The notes beneath the pieces were generated by a model. It was not told where the DNA came from. It saw only the letters and a program-made list of their open reading frames with translations, and did no database searches. Shown here piece after piece: positions 12,681 to 24,311 of a stretch of 64,000 nt of DNA. A program made the translations under genes and the position numbers. The DNA is from Montifringilla adamsi (Eukaryota > Chordata > Aves > Passeriformes > Passeridae), in the NCBI GenBank assembly GCA_017590115.1, contig JAGGNK010000002.1:17913264-17977263 (forward strand). Reading direction: 5' to 3'. How positions within the stretch are numbered: the first letter of the stretch is position 1; every line of letters starts with the position of its first letter.

Positions 12681-13029
12681 TGCATTAAAGTTTAGGAGAG
12701 ATCTGGCTGCTCCTCTGCTTAAAATTATTTCTTTACCAGCAGAGCAGAGAGTCTCTTTTTCTTTACATTTCTGTCAAGAAACAATTGGTGTGTCAGGCTG
12801 CATTATGTCTCATCGTTGGGTGAAACACGAGCTGACGTACTGTAACCAAAAGGGATTTCAACATATCATGTCAGAAACTGGAAGCAGGAATACAGCCTCT
12901 TGCTCTCTCTGTCTTGGCAGGAGTTCTTGTTTTCTCCTCTTGTTTTAATTCCTCTTGATTGCCAATTAAAAAAAATCACTGCAAAGACAAGTGTCCAGTT
13001 TTGCTGCCTGTGCTCAATGTCCCTTTAAT
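12681..13029. other. Short single-copy stretch
   Basis: No feature was recognised between the GC-rich minisatellite and the CCTT microsatellite. Confidence 0.5.
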
Positions 13030-13077
13030 CCTTCCTTCCTTCCTTCCTTCCTTCCTTCCTTCCTTCCTTCCTTCCTT
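13030..13077. repeat. (CCTT)12 microsatellite
   Basis: Twelve uninterrupted tetranucleotide units are directly visible. The reverse strand reads as GGAA repeats. Confidence 0.97.
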
Positions 13078-13624
13078 GAGAAAATGCAAAAAAAGCCATA
13101 AAAGCAGAAGAAAATCTACCCAGGTCAGAGAATTTGTTTACAAAAATCACCTGTGAGACTTGACAGCCTGAAGAAAGATTAATTAAAATAACCAGAAATT
13201 TGGAAATTAAAGACACAAGAAAAAACCCCAAGGAATCAATAGAAACCAGTGCATAAGAAAGCAGAGAAACCTGATGCCAGTCATCATCATTTTGTGGGAT
13301 GATACATGTCAAAGATTGAAACTGAGAGATTGGCAGTATTTTTATTTTGTTTTAAGGAGAAATCCAGGGCAATTTATGCTGCTGTCTCAGTGTGATGGGA
13401 TTAGGAAGCAGCCCTAGGCATCCCCTTGCTCTTGGTCAGTCTGAATTTCTGTGCCCCTGACCTCTCCTGATATCTTACCCAATTGATAAACTCATTCATT
13501 CATTGAACTGTGTGCTTTTTCATTGATGCTTTTCCAGAAACTGAGAAGGAAATATAATCTCATTAGGGTTTGTTCTCCTTTCCACCACTTTGTTATTCAC
13601 TCTCTTTTCTGTCACTGCTGTGTG
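13078..13624. other. Single-copy DNA, no feature seen
   Basis: AT-rich sequence between two microsatellites, with no coding signal. Confidence 0.5.
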
Positions 13625-13712
13625 CTCTCTTCTCTCTTCTCTTCTCTCTCTTCTCTTCTCTTCTCTTCTCTTCTCTTCTCTTCTCTTCTCTTCTCTTTCT
13701 CTTCTTTCGTCT
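13625..13712. repeat. (TTCTC)n pyrimidine microsatellite
   Basis: Nine pure TTCTC units at 13651-13695 are flanked by imperfect CT-rich units. The tract is a long polypyrimidine run and leaves all plus-strand frames open into the following C/T-rich stretch to about 13860. Confidence 0.95.
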
Positions 13713-16700
13713 TCCTTCCTTAATTCTGTTCTTCCCTTTCATATCCCCCCAGCCCATTGCCCTTTTCCTTGCTCTCAACCTTCCCCTTCCTTGTTCTCCA
13801 ATCACCTTACAAACTCCATTCTTTTCCTGTATTATTTTACACTTTTTTCCTCACCAGAATATTCTTCTCTTGTCCTGCTCAGGAGCTGAATTTTGCTGGA
13901 AAAGGACTCTGAAGAAGCTGCTGCTTCCCCAGTTTCTTCTGCTGTGAGAGTCACCCGAGATGAGGCTGCTGTGGCCTGCATTAATATTTACAGACTTGGT
14001 TTATGAATCTGAAGATTGATTTAGCGTGAGAGTAATGCAGAGGAGCAGATGAACCATGGAAATGGTAAGGTCTACTTTGCTAAGACTCATAAATCTAAAA
14101 GCCATGCTGAGGTGAACAGCTTTCAGAAGAGCAGCACCTAATGACTGAGAATCACTGGATGTCTAAAGTCTTAAACAAGTTCAAAACTTATCTTTCACAG
14201 GCACCAAAAAATGATCTTTAATGGTTAAACGCATTCTCCAAACTCTTACAGAATTACAGCCTTTCTCTTTAAAATGTATAAAGTCCAAGGAGTTCAAGGA
14301 ACAGCAGTTTTCCCAGGCAGTCAGGTGATAAATGTGCTATTTGTTAACATCAGGTATGCATTTTCTTACAAAAGCACAGCATATTTAAGATACTCTTGGC
14401 ACTCTCATCCTTTTCTTTTTCAAAAATTATGGGGGGTTTTTTTTGCCACAGAGTTTTTTTGTCTTCTAGATACTGAACCCAATTATTTTTCAAGGTCAAA
14501 CCATGCAGTACAGATTTAATTTCAGCACGGACACGTGAAATTGTAATCAACCCTTAGTTATTATTAACTCCAACAACATATTCCTGTTACAAGTGGAACA
14601 CAGAATGACTTTTACCACCCCTTGCCACAGAACTGCTGTGCTTTTAGTCCACCTAGAAAGGAACATTCTGGAATAAAATGTGGCATTCAGAGGTTGGACT
14701 GTTATGTCTCTTATGCACAATAAGTTCAGCAGTGGAAGCATTAGAGCTCTGTCTGAAGCAGAGGATTTAACACATTTCCTGCCCTGCTGACAGGGACAAG
14801 CTCAGTGTCTGTCACACAAACCTGGTGTTTAAGGAGACACATTCTTCTCCTGGCAGCTGGGAAGCAGTGGGAGGGAAGACACCTGAGAAATGTACCTTGT
14901 AGCAGTCAAGGACTTTGCTTTCCCTTTGTGCTGTGTGTGTTATTTTGTGCTGGAAAAAGTGAGTTGAACTGCAGCGTGAGTCTGGATGTGTATTTGTGTA
15001 GTCCATGCACAGATGCTGCCTTTTACCTGTAAATCCATTTTGCTTTCAGACAAGCAGAAGAAACCATTTTCCTTGAACCACGGAGCTCTTCAAACTCTAG
15101 CAGTGAGACGTGCCTAAACCAATCAGATTATTTTGATATTTCCTACACATTGTTTGATGTATTGTGAACACTTCTCCTCAGTTTAGGGCTAAAAGCTTGA
15201 CTTGTATAACCAAGGCCCATTATAAAAAAGAAACGTCAAAAGGAACACACAGTGTGCAATTAAAGAGTAAAACTGCAAGACAGTTCTGTTTTCAAGAGGG
15301 TTTTTTCCTATCAACCCATCATGCAAAGTGATGTTTATACAGCTGCTGTGAGTGTCTCGTGCGTGTAACACCCACATCACAAAAATGCACATTTTGGGAA
15401 ACAAGGTGGTACCTATTCAAGATCAAAAAGACCTGTGGGGACCTTCCCTGGATTTTGAATAAAATGTGAAGCTGGGCACAAGGTGTGAGGAGAACTTGCA
15501 GCAGTTTCACGTGGCTTGGTTCTGCTCGAGCACCCAAGGGAATTCAGTGCTAATGAAGCATTTTCCAGCATCATCCATGGTTCTGGAAGAATGTGGTACC
15601 TGGTGGCACTCGTTCCTTGGCAAAAATGATGTGCTTTGGTGTTTCTATTTTGGCAAACGAACCACACCTGGCCAGGTGTTGCTGAGCCACACTGCAACAC
15701 CTGGCACGTCCTCTAAGCACCTCTGGGTACTGAGAGCTACCTAAGGAAGTTAGAGTTCTGCAGCTTGGCAAAACTTTGGGGAAAAACCCCACCCAAAGCC
15801 CTGTGAATACTGTCTGACTCTGTATCTGTTCTAGATTCATTACTCTGATGGGAAAGTTTGAAAATAGAGCAGGAGCTGTAAATGTTCTGTTGAACACAGT
15901 GACTTTCAAAAGTGTCCTGAACATCACTAAAGAATCACTGCTACCAGGAGGATCTGATCATTCCATGTCTGGATGGTTTTTCCTGCTGCAAAATCTTTGG
16001 TCTTTATCAATATTTGAAGAGTCAAACCATTCCCCTCAAATGATTAATAGAATCCCCTAACATATAGGGGTAAAAGTTTAAATTTTATTTTTTTAAAGTA
16101 ATCTAAGAATAAATTGTTTTCATCTAGATTTTTTTTTTTCTTCCTGAACCTATATTGAAGCATTTGAATTGTGCTCATGGAGCTACATTTATAAGAAAAA
16201 GTATTATCTTTTATTAGATCACATAGTATATCTTGAAAAAGAAGCATCTCAGGCTCACAAATGCTTTCTTGGCCCCTCTGCAGGGATATGGAAAATAATC
16301 TTGCTGGGAGGAAGAGAGCTCAAGGGAGAATATAGATGTCCTGTTAATCAGGACATAAAAAAGAAAGGAGAAGCTGTGATGTGACAGTGACTGGTGGGAG
16401 AAAATCTGGCAAACAGCAGAGAGAAGATTGGGAGATATGACAATTTGGGAAATGTATGTATAATTTATAAATCCAGACTTATTTTATCAATTTCATGTAG
16501 CACTCTTGCTTGGTCTGTATTTAATGTGCCAGTGGCTGGCTGGGGCTGTGCCAGAGATCACACACTCTGTGAGCAGACACAAGAGAGATCTGGGGAGACA
16601 TCACAGGGCTTTTGCTCAGAAAAGCACCAATGCTACCCAGACTGGATAAACCAAAGGGAACTGCTGGTCTCAGGTTTTCTTCTAAATGGGAGCAGATGGG

Positions 16701-17649
16701 GAGAGCTGCCCTAGCTGCAGGGCATTAACACCACGGAGGAATTGCCCAAAAATCCAAGGTCTCACAGGGTTACAGTGTCCCAGGTTTGGATTTCCTGGAT
16801 TTTTGTTTGCCTTTTTTGCCTTTATTTTCAGAGCTGTAAGTCTAGGTGCTTCCTCCACTAAAAGAATATAAATTTATAGTCTCCACTTACTTTGTCAGTG
16901 CTCTAGGGTCTCACAAGATGAAACTGCCAGCTGCAGTATTTTGTGTCTGGAGTGGGAGCTTATCTCATTCTCCTGGCTCCTGCTGCTCAGACTTTGGTTC
17001 TTCCTGCTCATTTTACTGATACAAAAAGCTCAGGTTTGGCTTTCCACCAGCGTGTGTTTACCAGCAGCACTTTGGCACAGTCACCTTCCCTTCCTCCTCC
17101 CCAGGTATTATGGCTTGAAGAAGTTTTAAGTGAGGGCTGAGCACAAGTTTCTGTTCTCTTGAGCAGGGAGAATATTTGACAGCAGCTGAAGAGGAAGCAG
17201 GCTATCCTCTCCACATCAGCACAGGTCAGCACACAGGTGTTTGTTGTCTTCCTGCCTCCTTTAAAAGGTAAATACCGTCACAAGTTTAAATTGCGGGGCT
17301 TTCTTCTTTAACAAGTCTTTAAGGGTTTAGGATCACCAAGGTCCCCTTCCTGTGATCCCAAGTTGCTATTAGATATAAATATTTTGTAGACAAAAATGCA
17401 GAACAAGTGTTGTGACAAAAATGTGTGCAGTGAGTGCCCAGCCTGGCCTGGAGGGAGCACCCCCAGAGGGAGGGCACAGCCCGGGTCTGTGTCTGCCTCC
17501 TGGGTGGCAGTGGTCCACCAGTTAATGGAAATACAGGAATTTTTTCATCTTGTTATATTGGCTAATACTTTATTCATACTGAAATATTCAAATGGTGGAT
17601 AAAATAACTCCTTTTTTCCCCTCAGAGCAGTTACAACTTCCCTGTGTGA
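13713..17649. other. Single-copy DNA without recognisable genes
   Basis: A pyrimidine-rich shoulder continues to about 13860. The rest is mixed sequence. The frames at 15571-15927 (-) and 16394-16714 (+) are moderately long but lack coding-like codon use or known motifs. No RNA gene is seen. Confidence 0.55.
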
Positions 17650-17935
17650 GGAAGAGGAGGGGCAGGCTCTGCTCTCTTCTCTCTCATGACCGGTGACAGG
17701 ACCTGAGGGAATGGCCCAAAGCTGAGTCAGGGAGGTTTAGGTTGGATATTAGGAAACGATTTTCATCCAGAGGATGGTCAGACACTGGGACAGGCTCCCT
17801 GGCAGTGGTCACAGCACCAAGAGTTCAGGAAGAATTTGGACAACACCCTCAAACCACAATGGGACTTTTAGGCTGTTCTGTGCAGGACTTTGACGATCCT
17901 TCTGACTCCAGCTCAAAGTGTTGTGTGATCCCAGC
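17650..17935 (+). mobile_element. CR1 LINE 3' fragment, plus strand
   Basis: The sequence runs through 'ggcaggctctgctctcttct', 'aaagctgagtcagggaggtt', 'taggttggatattaggaaac', 'ggtcagacactgggacaggc', 'ctccctggcagtggtcacag' and 'gacgatcctt', in the order of the avian CR1 3' end read in sense. The final octamer repeat has been lost or diverged. The plus-strand frame from 17742 is a translation of this element. Confidence 0.88.
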
Positions 17936-19369
17936 TGATGTTGCTGCTTGTGCTCACTCTCCACACAGCTTTCCTCGCACAGCCATTCACAAAATCAGAA
18001 TTATCTGTGTGAGAGCTGCTCCTTTGCTGGGGAGGCACCAGCCCGAGGTGTTTGTGTGCTCCTGCCCCGGCAATAAATGGCTTCGTGGGACAGGACAAGT
18101 GTGTCAGGACAAAGAGAAGCCAGCAAGGAAATCTGGGCAGAAAACACCTGGAAAGGAACCTTTAAAGGACAGTCTGCGTTGTGTAGCTGCCCTGTACATT
18201 CTGAAGGTGACGCTTGGTATGCACCAGATATTTTAAAATGCTTGGTGAGTCTGGCCTTAGCTCCAGGAATGGAACCACTGTGCCGAAGAGCGAACAAAGT
18301 CTTGTAGGAAGTGTTGGATCCACTGGGGTTTATTGGAGTTCATCCTATAAATCCAATCCTATAAATCCTATAAAGGTGTCTCCTCTTCCCACAGCAGCTC
18401 CAAACCCCACCTGTGCAAAGCACAGAAGGTGTGACAGGGGAACAGTGTGTTCATTTTGACACCACTGTCACATTTGTCTCAAGTTTTTTTTTTTCATTTG
18501 CCATACAACGCCACTGAGGGAAGCACAGAGGAAACACTTGAGAATTGCTTTTCAAAAACAAGTTCTTCTGGCAAATCAAGAGACTTTTTTCAAACAGTTA
18601 TTTGCTATTTTTAGTTCCTGTTGTAATATCCACTTTTCTAGTTGCTTTTTTTCTTTGTAGCAGAAGGAATAATAGTATATTTAAGGAAGAAAATTTATTT
18701 CTGAGGCTAGTCTTGGTTCTTGGAGCTAATCTTACTGAGTTTCTACTGGTTTTTGTTTGTTTTTTATAACAAGAAGTCTTCTCATGCAAAGCAAACATTT
18801 ATGAAAATGTGTAAATATTTCCTTTGGAAATGGAGGCTTTTAAGGCAATTTCAGTGAAATTATGCTTTCACTGATGTATCAGAGCAGGAACAGCACACTG
18901 CATGTCTTGCTTAGGCTGGGATATAAAACTGCACTTTGGGGCAGCCTTGCTAATTGAATTGTTTCACTGTTGGGCAGGGTCTCTTTAATTTTTTTCTTGA
19001 TTCTATCAAATTATTCAGGAAGGCCTCTGAGTGTAGATCCCATTGCAATGAATGTTCAATTTGCACGTTTTAAAAAATACCTTTTTAAAAATTTGTAATC
19101 TGAAAACTAAACAAAAGAAGTATCGGGCAAAATGCAGAAAGGATCCCTTTAGCTGCAATTCCAGAACTCCACTGGACAGGGAAGAAGCAGTTTTGGGATG
19201 TTCTTGACAGGTGCACAAGTGCATGGGAGGAGTGCAGTCCAAGGACTCCTTCCTCTCATCTCATTTAGCTCTTATCAGTGTGATAATGAAGCACAGCTGC
19301 ATTCTTTTAGCTGGTTTTAACATGGAACACTGCAAACCAATATATATTTATGGTACCTATTTTCTGACA
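17936..19369. other. Single-copy DNA without recognisable genes
   Basis: No gene is seen. A small repeated 'cctataaatc' motif lies near 18345-18375, and a T-run near 18486. Confidence 0.5.
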
Positions 19370-19630
19370 ATATAAATTTCTGTATTTTCTATATCTAGCT
19401 ATAATAAAAATGGGTAGATTATAAATTGTGAATGTCTGTATTTTCTATATATATCTATAATAAAAATAGATTATAAATTTCTATTTTCTATATCTATATA
19501 TAATAAAACCAGAAGATTATAAATTATAAATTTCTGTATTTTCTATATCTATAATAAAAATAGAAGATTATAAAGTATAAATTTCTGTATTTTCTATATC
19601 TATCTATAATAAAAATAAGTAGATTATTAT
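19370..19630. repeat. Diverged AT-rich tandem array
   Basis: About five copies of a unit containing 'tattttctatatct', 'ataataaaaat' and 'agattataaa' start at 19384, 19440, 19483, 19538 and 19589. Unit length is 43-56 bp with frequent indels, so the array is older than the 98-bp array at 29 kb. Confidence 0.8.
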
Positions 19631-20729
19631 TATTGTGTTTTACCACTAGATGTGTAAATTTAAGAGAGAATTTAAGACAGACGTCCAAATTAAAAGCAGT
19701 TTCATGCTTTTCACTTAGAAATCCTGGTGGTGCCATGGACAGCTGGAATTCCTGAGCCTGTGTGGAAGGGCTGTCTCCTCCGCCTCTGCTAGGAGTTCGC
19801 TTTGCTTTTCCTCTTATCATGGCCAAGATTTCCTAAGCAAAGCATCTTTATCTTTTTCCTGACCCAAGTATCTTTTTCCTGAGCAAAATTGGAACACGCT
19901 TCTGCTGCAGCACTCACGTCAGGTCACCACCAGATCTTGACAGCAGCCCAAGATGATGTGGACTTGGAAACCACATGACTCAGTTCTCAATAGATGCTTG
20001 ACAGGTGCTGTGGGCAAATGTTTCTTTAGCTACCAAAAATTGCATTTGAAGGAGTCTCTGGCCTAAGGGATGCGTAAGCCTGTGCTTCGACAGATTTCAG
20101 TTCAGTACGGAGCAGAGGCATTGCTCAGGACAGTTTATGTCCTATTCCATTATAGATTTGTCCATTTCTATTAGCTCTTGGAGTCTGAGAAATGGGAGAA
20201 CGTCCTGTGTGTTTCTTGGTGTAATATGTGAATCCTGGAGTGAGTATGTAACACATTTTATTTTATTTTTGTCTATCCTATCTGCTGACCTCCCTGTGTC
20301 TGAAACCCACCTCCTACCAGTGCCTGTCTTGCAAATATTTCCTCTTCTAAGCAGAACACCATCTTCCTGCTCTTTCTCCAGGTGCTCCCAGTGCAGCTGA
20401 GTCTCTGCTGGAGCTTTGAGCCACTTCTGAGGCAGTGGAGTCCTCTTGGGTGAAGAAGCAGCACCATCCAGAAAACATCAAGAGTAGCTTGATCATCTCA
20501 TCAGCCAGAGAAACACCATCTAGAGGTAAAGGGAAGTTCCTGGCTGGTTCCTCTCCACAGTGACCACACACCCTCTGTTCCCTCTGTTCCACACCTCAGC
20601 ACTGGAAAGAAGAAGGTGCAGAAAGATCCTTTTTGACCTACGTGCAAATTTCATTTTACATCTCGGGCTCTCTAGCAGTAAACACAAATGAAAGTAAAAT
20701 ACCTGCAAAGAAAACTATGTTCTCGAGAA
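19631..20729. other. Single-copy DNA without recognisable genes
   Basis: No coding or RNA feature was recognised. Confidence 0.5.
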
Positions 20730-20830
20730 CCCCTTGGGAGCACGCAGTGCAAACCCTGCTCAGACAGGGCTGGACAGAGCAGGTTGCTCAGGATTGTGTC
20801 CATTCAGGTTTGAGCACCTCCCCAGAATCA
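20730..20830 (-). mobile_element. Old CR1 LINE fragment, minus strand
   Basis: The segment 'ctgctcagacagggctggac' / 'agagcaggttgctcaggatt' / 'gtgtccattcaggtttgagc' matches an internal 3' portion of avian CR1 in reverse orientation. It is short and diverged, lacking the terminal repeats, so it is probably an older insertion than the other CR1 copies here. Confidence 0.7.
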
Positions 20831-23800
20831 CTAAGGAGGTGTTAACATGACCAAAAAGCAATTACTGGTGCAGCAGGACATGGCTTGCTTAACAAGGCCT
20901 TCCCATTTTTCCTAATGTCTGCTGGAACAGATTTAGGAGGAGCAGAAGAAACAGAATTGGACTCTTGAAATAATTACAAACTTCTTTATCCCATGTAGTC
21001 CCTGCATGGTGTGGAACCTGAGCAAGTTCTCAGAAGAGATTTAGGGAAATGTTGAGTCTGGTGATAAGCAACCAGTGCAAAATCTTCCCCCAAATATCCC
21101 AGCTGGAATTCAACAAGAAGCTCACCCCAAGCCCTGCAACATTTGGCGTGGAGGAGCAGATGTCCAAGGCTGCTCCAAGAGCAGCACGTGGGGCAGCACT
21201 TGCTATTGCATTTGTAACTGTGTGGTTTCTGCTTGGGGAGCTGGGAGTGCACATCTCCTGTTATTAGAGATAACAAATATCTCTTAGTGTTGAAGTTAAA
21301 TTTAGGTCTTTGCATATTTAACAACTGTATACATTTAAATACTCAATAACACAACTCATTCTGGATTTACTTCATCACTAAAATATTTGTACTCCAAACC
21401 TGGGATATTTTACAGGTTCTGAGATTAACTTTGCAGACAGCTTGTCAGTGAGTGGGGGTTACTTGTGTGGCCTGGTGAGATGTTTCTGACAATCTGTTGC
21501 CAGAATATCTGTCTATCAATAAGTTTATCAGTAGGCTTCATTTATTAAAGAGAAAATTAGTAGCTAGCTTTGTTTTTCTTTTCTGCTTGAGGAATGGAAT
21601 AAATTGCCTGCTGGCTTGTTTTGTTGTTGTATTTTTCCCTGTGTGTTTGTGGTGGGGTTTTGGGTTCTTTTTCACTGCAGTATTTGCAGTTTGATTTGAA
21701 TTACCCGAAGGAATAAATTCCATTTTCAGGGATGAGGATTAAAAGAGAGCACCAAGGTATTACTATAGTCAGACAACATTGCACAGTGTCCTACATTAAG
21801 CATTCCCTGAAAGTAAAGATTTGCATGTTCCACGTTAATTATCCCACCTCTAATTGTACCCCCTTGCCATAACACCCTAATGAAAGTGCTATTTATATTA
21901 ATAAAGCATTACACTCCGAGGAACAACCCATCACACTGGTCCTCACTCTGCATATAAACCCTCTAAAATGAAAAAGGAAGAAAAGGAGCTCTAGCCCAAG
22001 CAGACAGTGAGAGTGTCTGGCAAACACAGCACATCCACACTCACATCTGACTGCAGACTGAGGGGCAGACCATACCTCAGACAGCCTCTTCTCCTCCCTC
22101 AGGGATGTTAATTCTCTTTATCCACTCAATTAGCATGTAAAATTAACACTGTTCCTGAGAATATTAGTGATTGGGATTTTGGTGATGCTCACATCAATGT
22201 GGATCTCAGTGCATTTTCCATGACAATTAAGGAGGCAGCAGAATTCTGCTGTAAGAGTCCTGTGACACCCCTGTTTGTCAGATCTTGTCCTCTGCACTTC
22301 ACAGGAGACTGTTAAAAAGCCCAGACAATTGCACTTCGGAGGCAGAAATTTATTTTTTTGCCTTTTCTCAGTGGGCTCACTGTGATGGTTGACACTTATC
22401 AGTAATATTTAATCACGAGGTGGAGCTGATGCAGAATGACTTCTCTGAAACATCTTAGCCTATCTCTTTAAAATAACTCTGTCACATATTCATAAACAAA
22501 AATAGAGGTCAGATAATGTTACTTGTCAGGTCTGACTATGCCCTGGCTTTTATTAGAAAGTGTAGAGAGACCAATCTTAATAAGAGAACAGCACTGCTGC
22601 ATTTGAATTACATGCCTTTTGTCCTTTTCTTATTTGAAAATCCTGCCTGCTTAATTTGGCAATAAATTAAGCACCGCTGTTAAAACCAGAGTTTCATTGA
22701 GACTGGAGGAAGAACGTCCCTGCTAAGGAGAAATGATTGCAGTGAACGGGTCTGGCTCGTTCATCCTCACCTTAATTGAGCTGGAGGACTCTGGATTTAG
22801 ATCCCAAGCAGATTTAGATTCTCTTCCTGGTGAAGATCAGCCTCAACAAACAATGTCATTTTAGGATCCTATGAAAAGATGGCTTGGTCTGCATATTTCC
22901 CTTTTCCTGCTCCTTTCCCCCACTGGGCTGACATCTCTTACCTGTGCTGCCCTCTCTCCTGTGCTCCTCCTGTGGCCAGGCTCAAAAGGGAAAAAAGATA
23001 TTTATATTAAATACATATTTATATCCATCTATAAAATGAGATATATGTATCACATATCAAGCAATTTTTAATACTCAGAATTAATTTCTTAACAGGAAAG
23101 TAAAATTATCTAATAATATACTTTCCTAAAGCTGTTCCATGGCAGTGAGCATGATTAAGAAAGAGCAGTTTTCATCCTGTAAATTTTATTTTAAAATTAA
23201 ATGTTAATAATGCAGTAATGCTGTCATTCATGTTTCCTATATTTTTAATAAGTGAATTGATTACCTTTCAAATCTTGTATAAAACTGGATTTCTTTCCTA
23301 TGACAAAACTGAAAGTAGTGCTTTTCCCAAATTATTAAATTATAGAAATTAAAGGGAAATTCCTAAGAGATTTAATTTTCACTCCACATTTAATCTTCCC
23401 CTTTGTGTTTATAGAGGTTTTCTCTGGCTCTTGTTTCTAAAATGAACCTCCTGGTGAACATTTGTTACCGCTGAACCCATATGAGCAGACTTTTATTGAC
23501 ACTGTTAAAATAAACTCAGTCCCTCCAAAAGAGACCTTGGTCATACATTTTAATTTGTCTCTTTATCTTTGTTTTTCTGTCCAAGCCAGTAACCAACGTG
23601 AATAGCTCTCTTCTGTTGGTTGTAATGCCTCGAATGGAAGAGCATGGCAATTATTTCATTAATTCCGTGGATATTAATGCATGTGGTTGCCAAGATATTT
23701 ATGGACTGCTTCAGCTCACTCGCCTTGTGGAGCTCACTCCTCTTGGAAACTCCTTCTCTCTTTAAGATCAGCACCTTCCCCTGAAAAAATTCACATATTT

Positions 23801-23978
23801 GTGGTTTATTTTGTTTTTGCCACGTGGCATGAAGTGGAGGTTGCACTTTTTCCTGCCCTGCTGTCTTTTTAAAACAGATTTCCTATGGACTGGGGTGTTT
23901 TATGTGGAGCCTTTAATTCAGCATTCAGGAGAGCAAGCACAGCAAATTGAGGGTTGGGACACTGCTGGATCACCCCAG
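20831..23978. other. Single-copy DNA; 21.84-22.87 kb is motif-rich
   Basis: No gene is seen. From about 21840 to 22870 the sequence is free of simple repeats and mobile elements and contains many homeodomain-like TAAT/ATTA cores (for example around 22130, 22650 and 22770). This texture is common in conserved enhancers but is not proof. An AT-rich stretch follows near 22985-23060. Confidence 0.45.
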
Positions 23979-24311
23979 TTTCAGGGATAATTCAGAGGAA
24001 TTATGGACATCCACAACTTTCTGAAGGCCCCATCCATCCCAGCTGGGCTGTGAGGCACAGCTTGTGTCCCCTGAGCAGGCATTACCCAAATTTCAGGGAT
24101 AATTCAGAGGAATTGTGGACATCCACAACTTTCTGAAGGCCCCATCCATCCCAGCTGGGCTGTGAGGCACAGCTTGTGTCCCCTGAGCAGGCATTACCCA
24201 AATTTCAGGGATAATTCAGAGGAATTATGGACATCCACAACTTTCTGAAGGCCCCATCCATCCCAGCTGGGCTGTGAGGCATGGCTTGTGTCCCCTGAGC
24301 AGGAATTCCCC
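23979..24311. repeat. 112-bp minisatellite, three copies
   Basis: Units beginning 'tttcagggataattcagagg' start at 23979, 24091 and 24203, exactly 112 bp apart. Copies 1 and 2 differ at about one position, and copy 3 differs at only a few, mostly near its end. Such similarity points to recent duplication or exchange. Open frames through the unit are incidental. Confidence 0.95.

Noticed and set aside
12186..12948. Overlapping frames of 146-196 codons
   Set aside because: Stop-poor GC-rich minisatellite; open in several frames without coding-like codon use.
13523..13947. Leu/Ser/Phe-rich plus-strand frames up to 125 codons
   Set aside because: Derived from the TTCTC microsatellite and the C/T-rich shoulder.
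17742..18236. 164-codon plus-strand frame
   Set aside because: First third is CR1 3' sequence; the remainder has no coding-like features or homology I recognise.
23979..24311. Regularly spaced repeats considered as a CRISPR-like array
   Set aside because: Units are head-to-tail without unique spacers, in a vertebrate genome; it is a minisatellite. The same holds for the 98-bp and 28/32-bp arrays.
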